Shown: positions 1 through 8,851, numbered from the stretch's first letter. The stretch: 63,962 bases of DNA from Neptunomonas qingdaonensis (GCF_900113275.1 NZ_FOOU01000018.1:1-63962), one strand, 5' to 3'. Notes: generated from the sequence alone by a model not told the origin. Translations and numbers: made by a program.

Positions 1-253
1 CTTTAACGAAAGGTTTAACATATTGAGGTGGGATTAATCGAACGTCATGACCGTGCTCCATACAGAGGCGGCCTAACCAATGCGCACCACCACAGGCTTC
101 AAATGCAATCAGACACGGCGGTAGTTGAGCGATAAAAGTTATGAGTTTTTGACGAGAAAGTTTCTTTTTACAGACTTGTTGATCGTGGGAGTCACAACCG
201 ATTAAATGAAAAGAAGACTTGCCTAAATCGATTCCAAGGACTTTGATATACAT
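1..253 (-). CDS. IS110-family transposase, N-terminal 84 residues (partial)
   Basis: The reverse strand reads from an ATG at 251-253 to the window edge without a stop. It begins MYIKVLGIDLGKSSFHLIG and later has LIAFEACGGAHWLGR. These match the first Asp (D9 in GIDLG) and the Glu (in FEACGG) of the RuvC-like DEDD catalytic domain of IS110 transposases, followed by the usual HDVRLIPPQYVKPF segment. A good Shine-Dalgarno, AAGGAG, precedes the ATG. The rest of the DEDD domain and the C-terminal Tnp domain lie outside the window. These enzymes cut and join DNA under guidance of an element-encoded RNA. The family call is firm; activity cannot be judged. Confidence 0.88.
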   Translation of the reverse strand, partial: MYIKVLGIDLGKSSFHLIGCDSHDQQVCKKKLSRQKLITFIAQLPPCLIAFEACGGAHWLGRLCMEHGHDVRLIPPQYVKPFVK

Positions 254-324
254 GAGATGGTTCTCCTTGTTGGTTTCGTCACCTTTCCAGCATAGCTGGT
301 TAAAAGCGAGGGGAACCATCTCAT
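252..324 (-). promoter_or_regulatory. Hairpin sequestering transposase RBS and start codon
   Basis: Two 16-nt arms, 252-267 and 309-324, are complementary at 15 of 16 positions. On the reverse strand the inner arm contains both the AAGGAG ribosome-binding site and the ATG of the transposase. A smaller perfect hairpin, CCAGC-ATA-GCTGG (287-299), sits in the loop. A transcript entering from the ilvA side would contain both arms and hide the start; a transcript begun inside the element would lack the outer arm. This resembles the protection of IS10 and IS50 from read-through transcription. The role is inferred. Confidence 0.6.
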
Positions 325-325
325 T

Positions 326-352
326 AAACCGCTGGATTAGCAGCGGTTTTTT
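326..352. terminator. Intrinsic terminator downstream of ilvA
   Basis: A perfect 9-bp stem AAACCGCTG / CAGCGGTTT with a 6-nt loop is followed by a T-run on the forward strand (to 352) and a weaker TTTAAT tract on the reverse strand. It lies 28 bp past the ilvA stop and probably ends ilvA transcripts. Its T-run is better for transcription coming out of the insertion sequence. Confidence 0.65.
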
Positions 353-379
353 AGTGTATCGATCGACCATATAAAGCGC

Positions 380-1897
380 TTAGCCAAGAAATAGCTTATA
401 AGCCGGGTTGTTGGTTTCTTCCCAGAAGTTATAGCCGATCTCATGCAAAAACTCTTTTACCTGATCTCGTTCTGCTTCCGGCACTTGCATGCCGACCAGT
501 ACGCGTCCATAGGCAGCGCCGTGGTTGCGGTAGTGGAACATGGAGATGTTCCAGCGGCCACCTAATGTACTAAGAAACTTCATCAGGGCGCCGGGGCGCT
601 CAGGAAATTCAAAGCGGTACACGACTTCATTAGAAACGCTCTCAGGCGCATGCCCACCTACCATATAGCGCACATGCAGTTTTGCGGTTTCGTCATCCGT
701 GAGATCAACTACCTCTTCCAGATGTTCACGCAGCTCTTCGAGCAGCTCTTCTTTGCCGTCATTGTTCGGCTTAATTTGAATACCGGCAAAAACGACCGCT
801 AATGTGTCATCACTGTAACGGTAGTTGAATTCCGTGATATTGCGCTTACCCAGTGCCGTAATAAACTTCTTAAAGCTACCGGGTTTTTCAGGAATTTTCG
901 CAGCAATGATGGCTTCACGTTTTTCACCCAGTTCTGAGCGTTCTGCGATATGACGTAAACGATCAAAGTTAACGTTCGCGCCTGAATCAATCGCGATCAG
1001 TGTTTTTGCTTCACACTTTTCACGCTCAACATATTTTTTTAGTCCGGCAACCCCTAGCGCACCCGCAGGTTCGCAGATAGAACGGGTATCATCGTATATA
1101 TCTTTGATTGCAGCGCAGATCTCATCAGTGGTAACAGTGATGACTTCATCAACATAATCACGACAAATTTCGAACGTGTTTTTTCCAATTTGAGCGACAG
1201 CAACGCCGTCTGCGAAAATACCGACCTGCGATAAAGTAACGCGTTTATTCGCTTTGATTGCCGCGGCTAAGCAGGCAGAGTCTTCAGACTCTACGCCAAT
1301 AATTTTAGTTTCTGGTCGAAGGTACTTCACGTACGCTGCGATACCTGCAATTAATCCGCCGCCGCCTACCGGAACAAAGATGGCATCAATCGGGCCGGAT
1401 TCCTGGCGCAGGATCTCCATCGCGACGGTGCCTTGGCCGGCAATGACATCAGGATCGTCAAAGGGGTGTACATAAGTCATCCCTTTTTCGGCAACCAATT
1501 TCTGCGCATGAGCAGACGCTTCGTCAAAAGTATCACCATGCAAAACAACTTTACCCCCTAGCCGGCGTACATTACTCACCTTCAGCTCGGGTGTTGTCTT
1601 GGGCATGACAATGGTCGCTTTCACACCGAGGTGTCTCGCTGCCATCGCCAGCCCTTGGGCGTGGTTACCCGCCGACGCTGCAATCACACCGTTGGCACGC
1701 TCTTTTGCTGTGAGTTGACGCATTTTGTTATAAGCGCCACGGATTTTGAATGAAAATACCGGTTGCAGATCTTCACGTTTCAGTAAAACCCGGTTATTCA
1801 GGCGTTCCGTTAGTCCTCTGGCTTCATCCAGCGGGGTTTCGACCGCGACGTCATAGACACGCGCTTCGAGAATTCTTTTGATGTATCGGTGAGCCAT
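380..1897 (-). CDS. ilvA: Threonine ammonia-lyase, biosynthetic (IlvA)
   Basis: Deaminates threonine to 2-oxobutanoate, the first committed step of isoleucine synthesis in the cytosol. The PLP lysine is K51 in SFKIRGAY; the phosphate-binding loop VGGGGLIAGIA and the N-terminal fold-type II core (about residues 1-320) are intact. Two C-terminal ACT-like regulatory domains (about 330-504) would bind isoleucine and valine. The start is the ATG at 1895-1897 (MAHRYIKRIL), giving 504 residues as in Pseudomonas IlvA. An in-frame TTG at 1948 would add 17 residues with no family counterpart. No clear Shine-Dalgarno precedes the chosen ATG. It is divergent from rpiA, the same neighbour as in Pseudomonas. 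Confidence 0.95.
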   Translation of the reverse strand: MAHRYIKRILEARVYDVAVETPLDEARGLTERLNNRVLLKREDLQPVFSFKIRGAYNKMRQLTAKERANGVIAASAGNHAQGLAMAARHLGVKATIVMPKTTPELKVSNVRRLGGKVVLHGDTFDEASAHAQKLVAEKGMTYVHPFDDPDVIAGQGTVAMEILRQESGPIDAIFVPVGGGGLIAGIAAYVKYLRPETKIIGVESEDSACLAAAIKANKRVTLSQVGIFADGVAVAQIGKNTFEICRDYVDEVITVTTDEICAAIKDIYDDTRSICEPAGALGVAGLKKYVEREKCEAKTLIAIDSGANVNFDRLRHIAERSELGEKREAIIAAKIPEKPGSFKKFITALGKRNITEFNYRYSDDTLAVVFAGIQIKPNNDGKEELLEELREHLEEVVDLTDDETAKLHVRYMVGGHAPESVSNEVVYRFEFPERPGALMKFLSTLGGRWNISMFHYRNHGAAYGRVLVGMQVPEAERDQVKEFLHEIGYNFWEETNNPAYKLFLG

Positions 1898-2070
1898 AAT
1901 GAAAGTACAATCAATAGAGTAGAGGCGAATGGCTTGTTTATCAGTCAATCCTGAATGATTTCACAAGAAGAGCGGGAAATCCTACAAGTTGTAGCCCTTT
2001 TCGTCTACAAGCGAAGGCCAATGCTGCGTATAATTTACACAAATTCTTCATAAATGAGATGTGAAACAGC

Positions 2071-2739
2071 ATGACACAAGATGAAATGAAGTTAGCCGTA
2101 GCCCAGGCGGCTGTTGAATATATTCGCCCACGCTTAGGACGTGAAACAATTGTCGGCGTAGGCACGGGCTCTACAGCAAACTTTTTCATCGATGAATTGG
2201 CAAAAGTGAAGCACATGTTTGATGGTGCCGTTGCCAGTTCGCAAGCCACAGCGGATCGCTTAAAAGGGCATGGTATTACCGTGTTTGATCTGAATGCAAT
2301 TAATGAACTGGAAGTCTATGTGGATGGCGCCGACGAATTTGATGCACGCTTAAATGTTGTCAAAGGGGGTGGTGGTGCATTAACCCGTGAAAAGATTGTT
2401 GCCGCCGTTGCTAAAGAGTTCGTCTGTATTGTTGACTCGACTAAACAGGTCGATGTGCTCGGTGACTTCCCGTTACCGGTAGAAGTGATTCCAATGGCGC
2501 GTTCCTATGTGGCGCGTGAGTTGGTGAAGCTGGATGGTATGCCGGTGTATCGTCAGGGTTTTGTGACGGACAATGGTAACGAAATTCTGGATGTTCATGA
2601 TCTGTCGATTGTTGACCCTAAAGGACTGGAAGGTATCCTGAATAATATCGTTGGCGTGGTAACTAATGGATTATTTGCGCAGCGCGGTGCTGATGTGATT
2701 TTGATGGGTACACCTGACGGCGTACAAAACATCAAATAA
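2071..2739 (+). CDS. rpiA: Ribose-5-phosphate isomerase A
   Basis: Interconverts ribose-5-phosphate and ribulose-5-phosphate in the pentose phosphate pathway. At 222 residues it has the normal family length. The conserved signatures are present in order: [12 protein letters not shown] near residue 26, DGADEFD near 86, and [12 protein letters not shown] near 99, whose Glu and Lys are catalytic. It is divergent from ilvA, so the 173 bp between them must hold both promoters. It is followed by a tandem 14-bp repeat and a bidirectional terminator, so it is probably monocistronic. Confidence 0.96.
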   Translation: MTQDEMKLAVAQAAVEYIRPRLGRETIVGVGTGSTANFFIDELAKVKHMFDGAVASSQATADRLKGHGITVFDLNAINELEVYVDGADEFDARLNVVKGGGGALTREKIVAAVAKEFVCIVDSTKQVDVLGDFPLPVEVIPMARSYVARELVKLDGMPVYRQGFVTDNGNEILDVHDLSIVDPKGLEGILNNIVGVVTNGLFAQRGADVILMGTPDGVQNIK

Positions 2740-2753
2740 GCATAAGGTGCTAT

Positions 2754-2808
2754 TAGTTAAGGTTAGGTAGTTAAGGTTAGATAGTTAAGTGTAGATAGTT
2801 CAATAGTT
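2754..2808. repeat. Tandem 14-bp repeat after rpiA
   Basis: Units of TAGTTAAGGTTAGR lie at 2754-2767, 2768-2781 and, more diverged, 2782-2795, with a fading fourth copy to about 2808. Every unit carries TAG and TAA stops. It lies between the rpiA stop and the terminator. No coding or protein-binding role is evident. Confidence 0.8.
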
Positions 2809-2822
2809 GGTAAAAGCATAGT

Positions 2823-2857
2823 AAAAAAAATGCCGCTAAATGAAAGCGGCATTTTTA
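2823..2857. terminator. Bidirectional intrinsic terminator (rpiA / small membrane ORF)
   Basis: The stem AATGCCGCT / AGCGGCATT is flanked by an A-run on the left and a T-run on the right, so it should stop transcription from rpiA on the forward strand and from the small gene at 2907-3032 on the reverse strand. Confidence 0.85.
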
Positions 2858-2906
2858 TACGTTTAATAAACGCCTCATAGAGAACAGTTTATTAATAATT
2901 AGCGGT

Positions 2907-3032
2907 TTACCACTGTACGACTTTTGTCAGGGCAATGCTGACAGGCATTGTGACCCATGCTAACGCAATCAGATTAATTACAATCCAGCTATAACCGGAA
3001 GCGTCACGAAACTTCTCATCATGATGAGCCAT
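2907..3032 (-). CDS. Small single-pass membrane protein, 41 aa
   Basis: I do not recognise this family. The reverse strand gives a 41-residue peptide that starts MAHHDEKFRDASGYSW, continues into one hydrophobic segment of about 20 residues (IVINLIALAWVTMPVSIAL), and ends TKVVQW. Its AGGG Shine-Dalgarno is well placed before the ATG at 3030-3032, and a bidirectional terminator lies 50 bp past its stop. The His-rich, charged N-terminus followed by one membrane segment is typical of small inner-membrane regulators or subunits. It is convergent with rpiA and divergent from the DUF748 gene. Function is unknown; reality as a gene is supported by RBS, terminator and composition only. Confidence 0.6.
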   Translation of the reverse strand: MAHHDEKFRDASGYSWIVINLIALAWVTMPVSIALTKVVQW

Positions 3033-3439
3033 TATATTTACCCTAATAAATTAAAAATTGGCATAACACTGTATGTTTTAGTGGCCGAATAATAGCAGGA
3101 AACGTTACTTTTTTATAGCTTTTTAGAATAACCATGGTGTTTGTAATGACATCATGAAAAAGTCTGCCAACCTTGTTTTTTTAAGTTCTGTATTTATCAT
3201 TCGGCTTTGAAAGCTCTATTCGTTTTCTTTTCGTCAGCTTCCTCTTGCTATTAACTTTGCCCGCACTGCTTATGAATTCTTCTATGAATAAAAGGATTGA
3301 TAGTTAATGACGAATTCAGCTCAACATCAGGGAAAACAGTGTAAGCTTTTTTGTATGTCATCCAGCCCACCTGTCGTCTATCCTTGTTGATAGTGTGAGT
3401 GAGTGATCCAGATGCTTTTTTGATCTAATGAGGGACGTT
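3033..3439. other. 407-bp intergenic region, probable divergent promoters
   Basis: AT-rich DNA between the small reverse-strand membrane gene and the forward DUF748 gene. It must hold promoters for both, but I see no strong -35/-10 pair. A 27-codon ORF at 3307-3390 with a weak AAGG site is not convincing. No RNA gene recognised. Confidence 0.4.
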
Positions 3440-6343
3440 ATGCGAGTCATTTTATCGATGTTGGTGGTAATCGCTTTAGGGCTATACTCCCTACCTTACC
3501 TGATTCGGGATCAGGTAGTGATCTGGCTTAAAGGGCAGGGCGCTGAACATGTTTCTTTTGAAAAAGTCGACATACACTGGCTTAGCGGAAGCGTGGAGCT
3601 GATAGAACTCAAAGCAGACTCTGAGGGTGTGCCGCCGATGCGGGTGGGGCACTTGAAAGTGACGCTCGATTACCCTTCGTTATTCGAGAAGCGAATTCTG
3701 ATCAATGAGGTTATTCTTTCTGATGTGGCCAGTGGCCTCTATCAACAAGGGGATGATCTGTGGCTTGGACCGGTTAACCTATCTCAATTCAATACGACAG
3801 AGCCGTCTGTTAAAGAGCCTGAGAGCCCCCCTTCAGAATGGCGGGTCGGTATAGCCAATGTGCGTTTACATCACATTAACTGGGCATTGAATCTTCCGCA
3901 GCATCAGCAGCAGATCGTCATTGATAATGCGGGTTTGAATTCGCTTTACCAATGGGATGAAACAGCATCAACTCAAGTCACGCTCAATGGATTACTCAAC
4001 GGCTCAAAAATAGAGCTGAATTCAGCCGCGGTTCCTTTGCCTGAACAGAAAACATCGACGATTAAGTTAGTGCTGGATCGGTTTCCATTAGAGAGTGTCG
4101 CTAAAGCCTGGGTGCCGCAGTTGAAAGGGTTTCTGACCACCAATCTTGAACTGAAGCTCGATCTTACCGGTGGCAGTGGGCAGTTGTTACATTCGGGCAG
4201 CTTCAGTCTTGATGAGTTTTCATGGAAGGATAAGCAAATCAATGTCTCGGATAAGCACCTTGAGTGGTCCGGCAAAGGCGCTGTTAAGCTGGCCGAAAGT
4301 TCGTTGCAGAATGTTTCTCTAGAGGGGGCGATTCAGAGCAGTGGGTTAAAGCTGGAGCAAGGTAAACAGCTTGCTTTGTTGATGTCGCAATTTAGCTGGC
4401 AAGGAGGTGTTGATCTTGGCTTTGATGGGTCGGCGTTGAGTAGCATTAAAGGGCCGCAAAAGCTCAGCATTAAAAATCTGGACTTTAGTCAAGCGGATCA
4501 ACGCATCAGCGCTGCCAGCGTGTCGCAGCAAGGTCCGTTAAATTTATCCTTTACAGAAAACTTGCCGAAACAGCTGAATAGTCAGTTGATGCTTAATATC
4601 GATACGCTGGGGCTGAAAAACCCTCAGATCGATCTGGCAGCCGCGCAACTCTCTTTAGTATCACCATTGAAAATTTCCTGGAAGGGCGCAGAGTTGGCAG
4701 GCATTACGGCAGCTCCGGCTATTACTTTACAAAAGCTGCAGCTATCACAAGACGGACGCCTTGCAGTGGCATTGGACTCCGCCGATATGGCGGCTGTGCT
4801 GGCTAATATGTCAGTGAGCCAGCCTGTCATTGAAAAAGTCCGTCTGAAGACCTCCGCGCTGAGTGTGTCGACCTTAAAAGAGCCGCTGCAGTTGCTTGAA
4901 CTAGGTTCGATCGGACTGGTTAACGGGCTTTACTCAACGAAAAAGATCAGTGCAGCACAGTTAACCTTCACGGGGCTTAAAGCGAATTATAAACAAGGCC
5001 AGCAGCCGATGAGTACGATCGGTGAATTGCAGCTTAAAGGGCTGTTATTAACGGATCTAAATCGTTTAGTGGTCGATGATGTCCGTATAAAAGATACACA
5101 AACCTACGTATCGGTTACGAATAAGCAGGGTATTAAAGAGATTGAGCGGCTGACGCTTGCGCTGGCAACACTGGGAGAAGGTACGCCGGGGCAGGGAAAA
5201 GAAAATAACGCAAAAACTACGACTACAACTACAACTACGACAAAGGCAGAAAACCAGGAAGCAGCCTTTAGCGTACGTGTGGGGCAGTTGTTGATGACGA
5301 GTAAAAACATCATCAATATCGAAGATTATAGCGTTAAGCCGGCCTTTAAATCGGTTCTGGATATTCAGGAACTGACCGTTGAAAAAGTGGATAGCGCTAA
5401 AGCAGAATTAAGTCCGTTCAAGCTGCAGGCCACAATTAACACTCATGCAAAATTAACGGCTTCCGGAAAAATGAATTTGCTGGGCGGCACCAGGAATGGT
5501 AACTGGAAGCTGGATATTAAAAATGCAGAACTGCCGGTGGTGAGTCCTTACGCCGGAAAATATGTTGGTTATTTTTTACAAAGTGGACAGATGGATTTCA
5601 GTAGCAGCGGGACGCTTAAGGAGGGTGTGCTGGCCGGAAAAAACCGTATTAAACTGAATCGTCTTGAAGTGCAGCCTGCACAGACACAGGCCACGGATGA
5701 GTTTAACAGTAAGCTCAGTATGCCATTAGGCACCGCTATCTCGGTACTGCAGGATAGTGACGATAATATCAAGTTGGATCTGCCGGTTGAAGGCTCGCTG
5801 GATGACCCTCAGTTTGGCTATCAGGATATTGTTAATCGTTTGGCCACTAAAGGGCTGAAGAAAGCCGCTTTTAGTTTCCTGACGAAAGCGCTGCAACCCT
5901 ATGGCGCATTGATTTCGATCGCTAGCACCGCGATTGATGCGAATAAATCGGGTGCGTTTATTACATTAGCGCCGGTAAATTTCACGGCGGGTACGAGTAC
6001 TGTTGCAGCGGATATGAGTGGCTATCTGGGCAAAATTGCTGAGATGATGAGCTCGCGTAAAGCCTTGCGTCTGAATATCTGCGGCAATGCAGTGAAGGAT
6101 GATCGCATTGCCTTATCAGCGCTGCTTGAAAAAGAGAATAAGGCAAAAGCCAAGCCCCTGCCGCCAGCAGAGCTGGAAGTGCTTATGTTGGAGCGCTTAC
6201 AAGGACTGGCCGTTGCCCGTGGCGCGCAGGTGACCAGTTTGCTGTTAGAAAAGGGAGTGGCGAAAGACCGTCTATTCTCCTGTTTCCCGGTTCCGAACCT
6301 TAAGAGTGACGAGTTGAAACCGGGTGTGGTGTTGGCACTGTAA
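3440..6343 (+). CDS. AsmA-like DUF748 domain envelope protein
   Basis: A large envelope protein of 967 residues from the ATG at 3440, chosen because GAGGG lies 6 nt upstream; an ATG at 3428 lacks one. An N-terminal signal anchor (MRVILSMLVVIALGLYSLPYLI) leads into long repeat-like beta-strand sequence typical of the AsmA/TamB-like superfamily, whose members are thought to bridge the periplasm and move lipids. DUF748 regions fill the middle. The last 150 residues (FITLAPVNFTAGTSTVAADMSG) resemble the OmpA-like end of DUF748 proteins. Nine consecutive threonines (5216-5242) form a low-complexity linker. The role in outer-membrane homeostasis is by family analogy. Confidence 0.82.
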   Translation: MRVILSMLVVIALGLYSLPYLIRDQVVIWLKGQGAEHVSFEKVDIHWLSGSVELIELKADSEGVPPMRVGHLKVTLDYPSLFEKRILINEVILSDVASGLYQQGDDLWLGPVNLSQFNTTEPSVKEPESPPSEWRVGIANVRLHHINWALNLPQHQQQIVIDNAGLNSLYQWDETASTQVTLNGLLNGSKIELNSAAVPLPEQKTSTIKLVLDRFPLESVAKAWVPQLKGFLTTNLELKLDLTGGSGQLLHSGSFSLDEFSWKDKQINVSDKHLEWSGKGAVKLAESSLQNVSLEGAIQSSGLKLEQGKQLALLMSQFSWQGGVDLGFDGSALSSIKGPQKLSIKNLDFSQADQRISAASVSQQGPLNLSFTENLPKQLNSQLMLNIDTLGLKNPQIDLAAAQLSLVSPLKISWKGAELAGITAAPAITLQKLQLSQDGRLAVALDSADMAAVLANMSVSQPVIEKVRLKTSALSVSTLKEPLQLLELGSIGLVNGLYSTKKISAAQLTFTGLKANYKQGQQPMSTIGELQLKGLLLTDLNRLVVDDVRIKDTQTYVSVTNKQGIKEIERLTLALATLGEGTPGQGKENNAKTTTTTTTTTKAENQEAAFSVRVGQLLMTSKNIINIEDYSVKPAFKSVLDIQELTVEKVDSAKAELSPFKLQATINTHAKLTASGKMNLLGGTRNGNWKLDIKNAELPVVSPYAGKYVGYFLQSGQMDFSSSGTLKEGVLAGKNRIKLNRLEVQPAQTQATDEFNSKLSMPLGTAISVLQDSDDNIKLDLPVEGSLDDPQFGYQDIVNRLATKGLKKAAFSFLTKALQPYGALISIASTAIDANKSGAFITLAPVNFTAGTSTVAADMSGYLGKIAEMMSSRKALRLNICGNAVKDDRIALSALLEKENKAKAKPLPPAELEVLMLERLQGLAVARGAQVTSLLLEKGVAKDRLFSCFPVPNLKSDELKPGVVLAL

Positions 6344-6352
6344 GCCGCGTGT

Positions 6353-6390
6353 CCCCCTGTGTATGCTGTGCAGGCTTTACAGCAGGGGGG
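6353..6390. terminator. GC-rich hairpin between convergent genes
   Basis: CCCCCTG at 6353-6359 pairs with CAGGGGG at 6383-6389 between the stops of the DUF748 gene and the convergent ABC permease gene. No T-run follows on either strand, so terminator function is doubtful. Confidence 0.35.
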
Positions 6391-6397
6391 ATGGTAA

Positions 6398-8851
6398 CTA
6401 TTCTCCGCCTTTGAGTAATCGGTAGCTGCTGGGCAGAGACAGTGCCCGGCGTGTCAGCAACCCTGTTAGTGTAAATAGCAGGGTTGCCAGCAGCGGCAGC
6501 GTCAGCCAGAGGAACAGATGGAATTGAGGCTCAAGCTTTAGCAGGCTTTGATAGACCAGATAAAGCAGCGTTTCACTCATCATGCTGGCCAGCAAGCCGC
6601 AGCTTAACCCCATCAAAAGATATTCAAGTAGGTCGAGTTGGCGTGTTTGCTTCCCGGAAGCACCCAGTGTACGTAGCAGCGCGACTTCAAAGCGGCGTTG
6701 CAGCAAGTCTTGCTGCAAGGTTGTAATCACCAGAATTAAGCCGCTTAACAGCGTTAATAATAAAATCAGCGAAGCACTGTCGCTGAGCTTGTTAATCAGA
6801 TCCTGTGCTTGCAGTATCAGCTGTTCTACATCGATGAGTGTCAATGAAGGAAACTCATTCAGCAGCGCTGAAGTCGCCCCTTTATGTTCAGCATCAATTT
6901 TAAAGCTGGTGATGTAGGTTGTCGGTAGATGGTCAATAGCGCCGGGTGAAAAAATCACATAAAAGTTCGGTCGTAAGGAGCCCCACTCGACGCCTCTGAT
7001 ACTGGTAATTTCTCCGCTGAACAGGTCGCTACCGACGCGAAATCCCAGCTCATCACCCAGCTTAAGTGATAACTCGTCTGCCATCGATTGTTCAATAGAG
7101 ATGGCGTTATCGGCGCTGCTCCATGCTCCCTGATTTAAGGTGTTGTGTGGCGGGATTTGGTTGCCCCATGTCAGATTCAGCTCGCGATTGAGTGTATTGT
7201 GACGGCGTTGCTGGGGTGTAAAAGCTTGTGCCGGCTTTTCTCCGTTCAGGGATTCAATACGCCCTCTGATGATCGGATACAGCGTAGAAGGGATTTTCTG
7301 CTCATCCAGCCATTGAGTAACCGAGGCTTTCTGCCACGGTTGGATGTTGATAATAAATTGGTTTGGCGTGTCGTCTGGTAGTTGTCCTTGCCATTCGCTG
7401 AGCATGTCCTGGCGGGCAAAGAACAGCACCGTCATCAAGGTCAGCAGCAGCGACAATACACCCCCTTGCAGGCGGTGCCAGTGGCGTTGTTGTCTAATGC
7501 GCAGTGTCAGTAAAGGAAATAAGCGGATTCTGCCTTTTAGGCCGAGGTTGATTCGATAGATCAGGAACTGTACGCCCCAGCCTGCGATCATTCCTGCCAC
7601 TAACAGACCGATAGTCAGTAGTGCTGCAAATAGGACAGATTCAACAAACAAGGCAATTAATAAAAACAGCACGATAGGGGTTAGCCAGTAAAGTAATTTA
7701 TGCGTGCTGGCTTGTTCATTGCCTTGGCGTATCAGGGCCAAAACGGATGTCTGTCCCAGCGGTAATAAGGTGGCCAGCCCTGCGACCATCAAAATCGCAC
7801 CTGCCAATAATGGACTGCTGACTAAAGACAGCATACTCAGAGCAGGCAGTGGCTGAGGTAGCAGCGAGCCGAGCTTCCATAGGATAATCTGGTGTAACCC
7901 TAAGCCTGCCAGAGTGCCGGGAATAGCGGCCAGCAGCCAACCAAGGAAGAGTTGAATGCTGAATAATTGAAATAGCTGCTTGCGCGATAAGCCCAGACTC
8001 ATTAACAGGGCTGTGCGACTCTGCTGATCTGCACTGAAGCGCCTCAGGCTTAGATAGATAGCGAAAGAACCCAGTAGCAGAGCGAACAAGGCGCTGAGTT
8101 TAAGATACTGTCCGGCGTTGCCTACCGCGTTGCGTCTCACTGGCTGGTCGCCTTTTGCGGTATAGAGGCGCTGGCCCTTCTCCAGTGTAGATGTAAAGGT
8201 TCGTTCTGCAGTCTTTATCTGCTCGGGTGTGCCCGCAAACAGCTGGCGAAACTCAGCCTGGCTGCCAGGAGCTAATACGCGGGTTGCTGCCAGATCAGCG
8301 TCACGCATCAGAATGTGAGGATTAAAACTGCGAAACCCTCTGCCTCTGTCCGGGCTGCTAATCAGTACGCTTTCTACGCGGAATTTACTGTAACCAATAT
8401 TAACAAAATCGCCGATCTTAATGTTCAGGCGGGTCAGTACTGATGCTTCGACCCAGACTGAATTACGACTGGGTAGTGAGGCATTTTGCGGCGGTTCGGT
8501 GATCACTTTACCGCGTAACGGGTACGGATCACGGACGGCTCGAATGGAGCTGAGCAGCATTGCGTTTTCTGTTTCGACCATGCTGGTAAATTGCGTTACC
8601 GAGGTGGAAGTAAGGCCGAGTGCGTTTGCCTGGCTTAATCTTTCAATAGGCAGTGCGCGCTGGCTACTGATGATCAGGTCTGCTCCCAGAATCTCGGCGC
8701 TGCGGTTAACCAGGCTTTTTTGTAAGCGATCGCCGGTCAGGCTCAATAAGGTGATTAGGCTGGTCATCAAAAATACAGAGATCAGCAGCGCTCTGCCGTC
8801 GGGTCGGCGCCCTTGAGTTTTTAATTGGCGTAACGCCAGCATTGAGATCAT
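6398..8851 (-). CDS. ybbP: ABC transporter permease, FtsX/MacB-type (YbbP-like)
   Basis: An 817-residue inner-membrane permease with the YbbP layout. There is one N-terminal membrane segment (ALLISVFLMTSLITLLSL), a large periplasmic domain, two FtsX-type blocks of membrane helices (about residues 255-440 and 690-800), and a second periplasmic domain between them. The start TAATG overlaps the stop of the upstream ATPase gene by one base, so the two are translationally coupled. YbbA-YbbP pairs sit beside tesA in E. coli too, and belong to the type VII ABC (MacB/LolCDE-like) group that drives envelope processes and not simple import. The substrate is unknown. Confidence 0.88.
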   Translation of the reverse strand: MISMLALRQLKTQGRRPDGRALLISVFLMTSLITLLSLTGDRLQKSLVNRSAEILGADLIISSQRALPIERLSQANALGLTSTSVTQFTSMVETENAMLLSSIRAVRDPYPLRGKVITEPPQNASLPSRNSVWVEASVLTRLNIKIGDFVNIGYSKFRVESVLISSPDRGRGFRSFNPHILMRDADLAATRVLAPGSQAEFRQLFAGTPEQIKTAERTFTSTLEKGQRLYTAKGDQPVRRNAVGNAGQYLKLSALFALLLGSFAIYLSLRRFSADQQSRTALLMSLGLSRKQLFQLFSIQLFLGWLLAAIPGTLAGLGLHQIILWKLGSLLPQPLPALSMLSLVSSPLLAGAILMVAGLATLLPLGQTSVLALIRQGNEQASTHKLLYWLTPIVLFLLIALFVESVLFAALLTIGLLVAGMIAGWGVQFLIYRINLGLKGRIRLFPLLTLRIRQQRHWHRLQGGVLSLLLTLMTVLFFARQDMLSEWQGQLPDDTPNQFIINIQPWQKASVTQWLDEQKIPSTLYPIIRGRIESLNGEKPAQAFTPQQRRHNTLNRELNLTWGNQIPPHNTLNQGAWSSADNAISIEQSMADELSLKLGDELGFRVGSDLFSGEITSIRGVEWGSLRPNFYVIFSPGAIDHLPTTYITSFKIDAEHKGATSALLNEFPSLTLIDVEQLILQAQDLINKLSDSASLILLLTLLSGLILVITTLQQDLLQRRFEVALLRTLGASGKQTRQLDLLEYLLMGLSCGLLASMMSETLLYLVYQSLLKLEPQFHLFLWLTLPLLATLLFTLTGLLTRRALSLPSSYRLLKGGE

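Larger units (their letters stand above)
1..324 (-). mobile_element. IS110-family insertion sequence, partial (cut by window edge)
   Basis: The 5' end of an IS110-type element lies here, its transposase reading off the left edge of the window. The right limit is set by inference near 324, because the ilvA-side terminator hairpin starts at 326. Only about 70 bp separate the transposase start from that hairpin. A guide (bridge) RNA region of the usual length would therefore have to lie downstream of the transposase, as in the IS1111 subgroup, and is outside the window. The exact boundary cannot be fixed without the other end or an empty site. Confidence 0.75.

Noticed and set aside
3307..3390. 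27-codon ORF upstream of the DUF748 gene
   Set aside because: Weak RBS, no hydrophobic or conserved-looking pattern and no terminator; not distinguishable from chance.
5104..5316. Antisense ORF with a poly-valine run
   Set aside because: It is the mirror of the threonine repeat in the DUF748 gene on the other strand; no RBS or family features.
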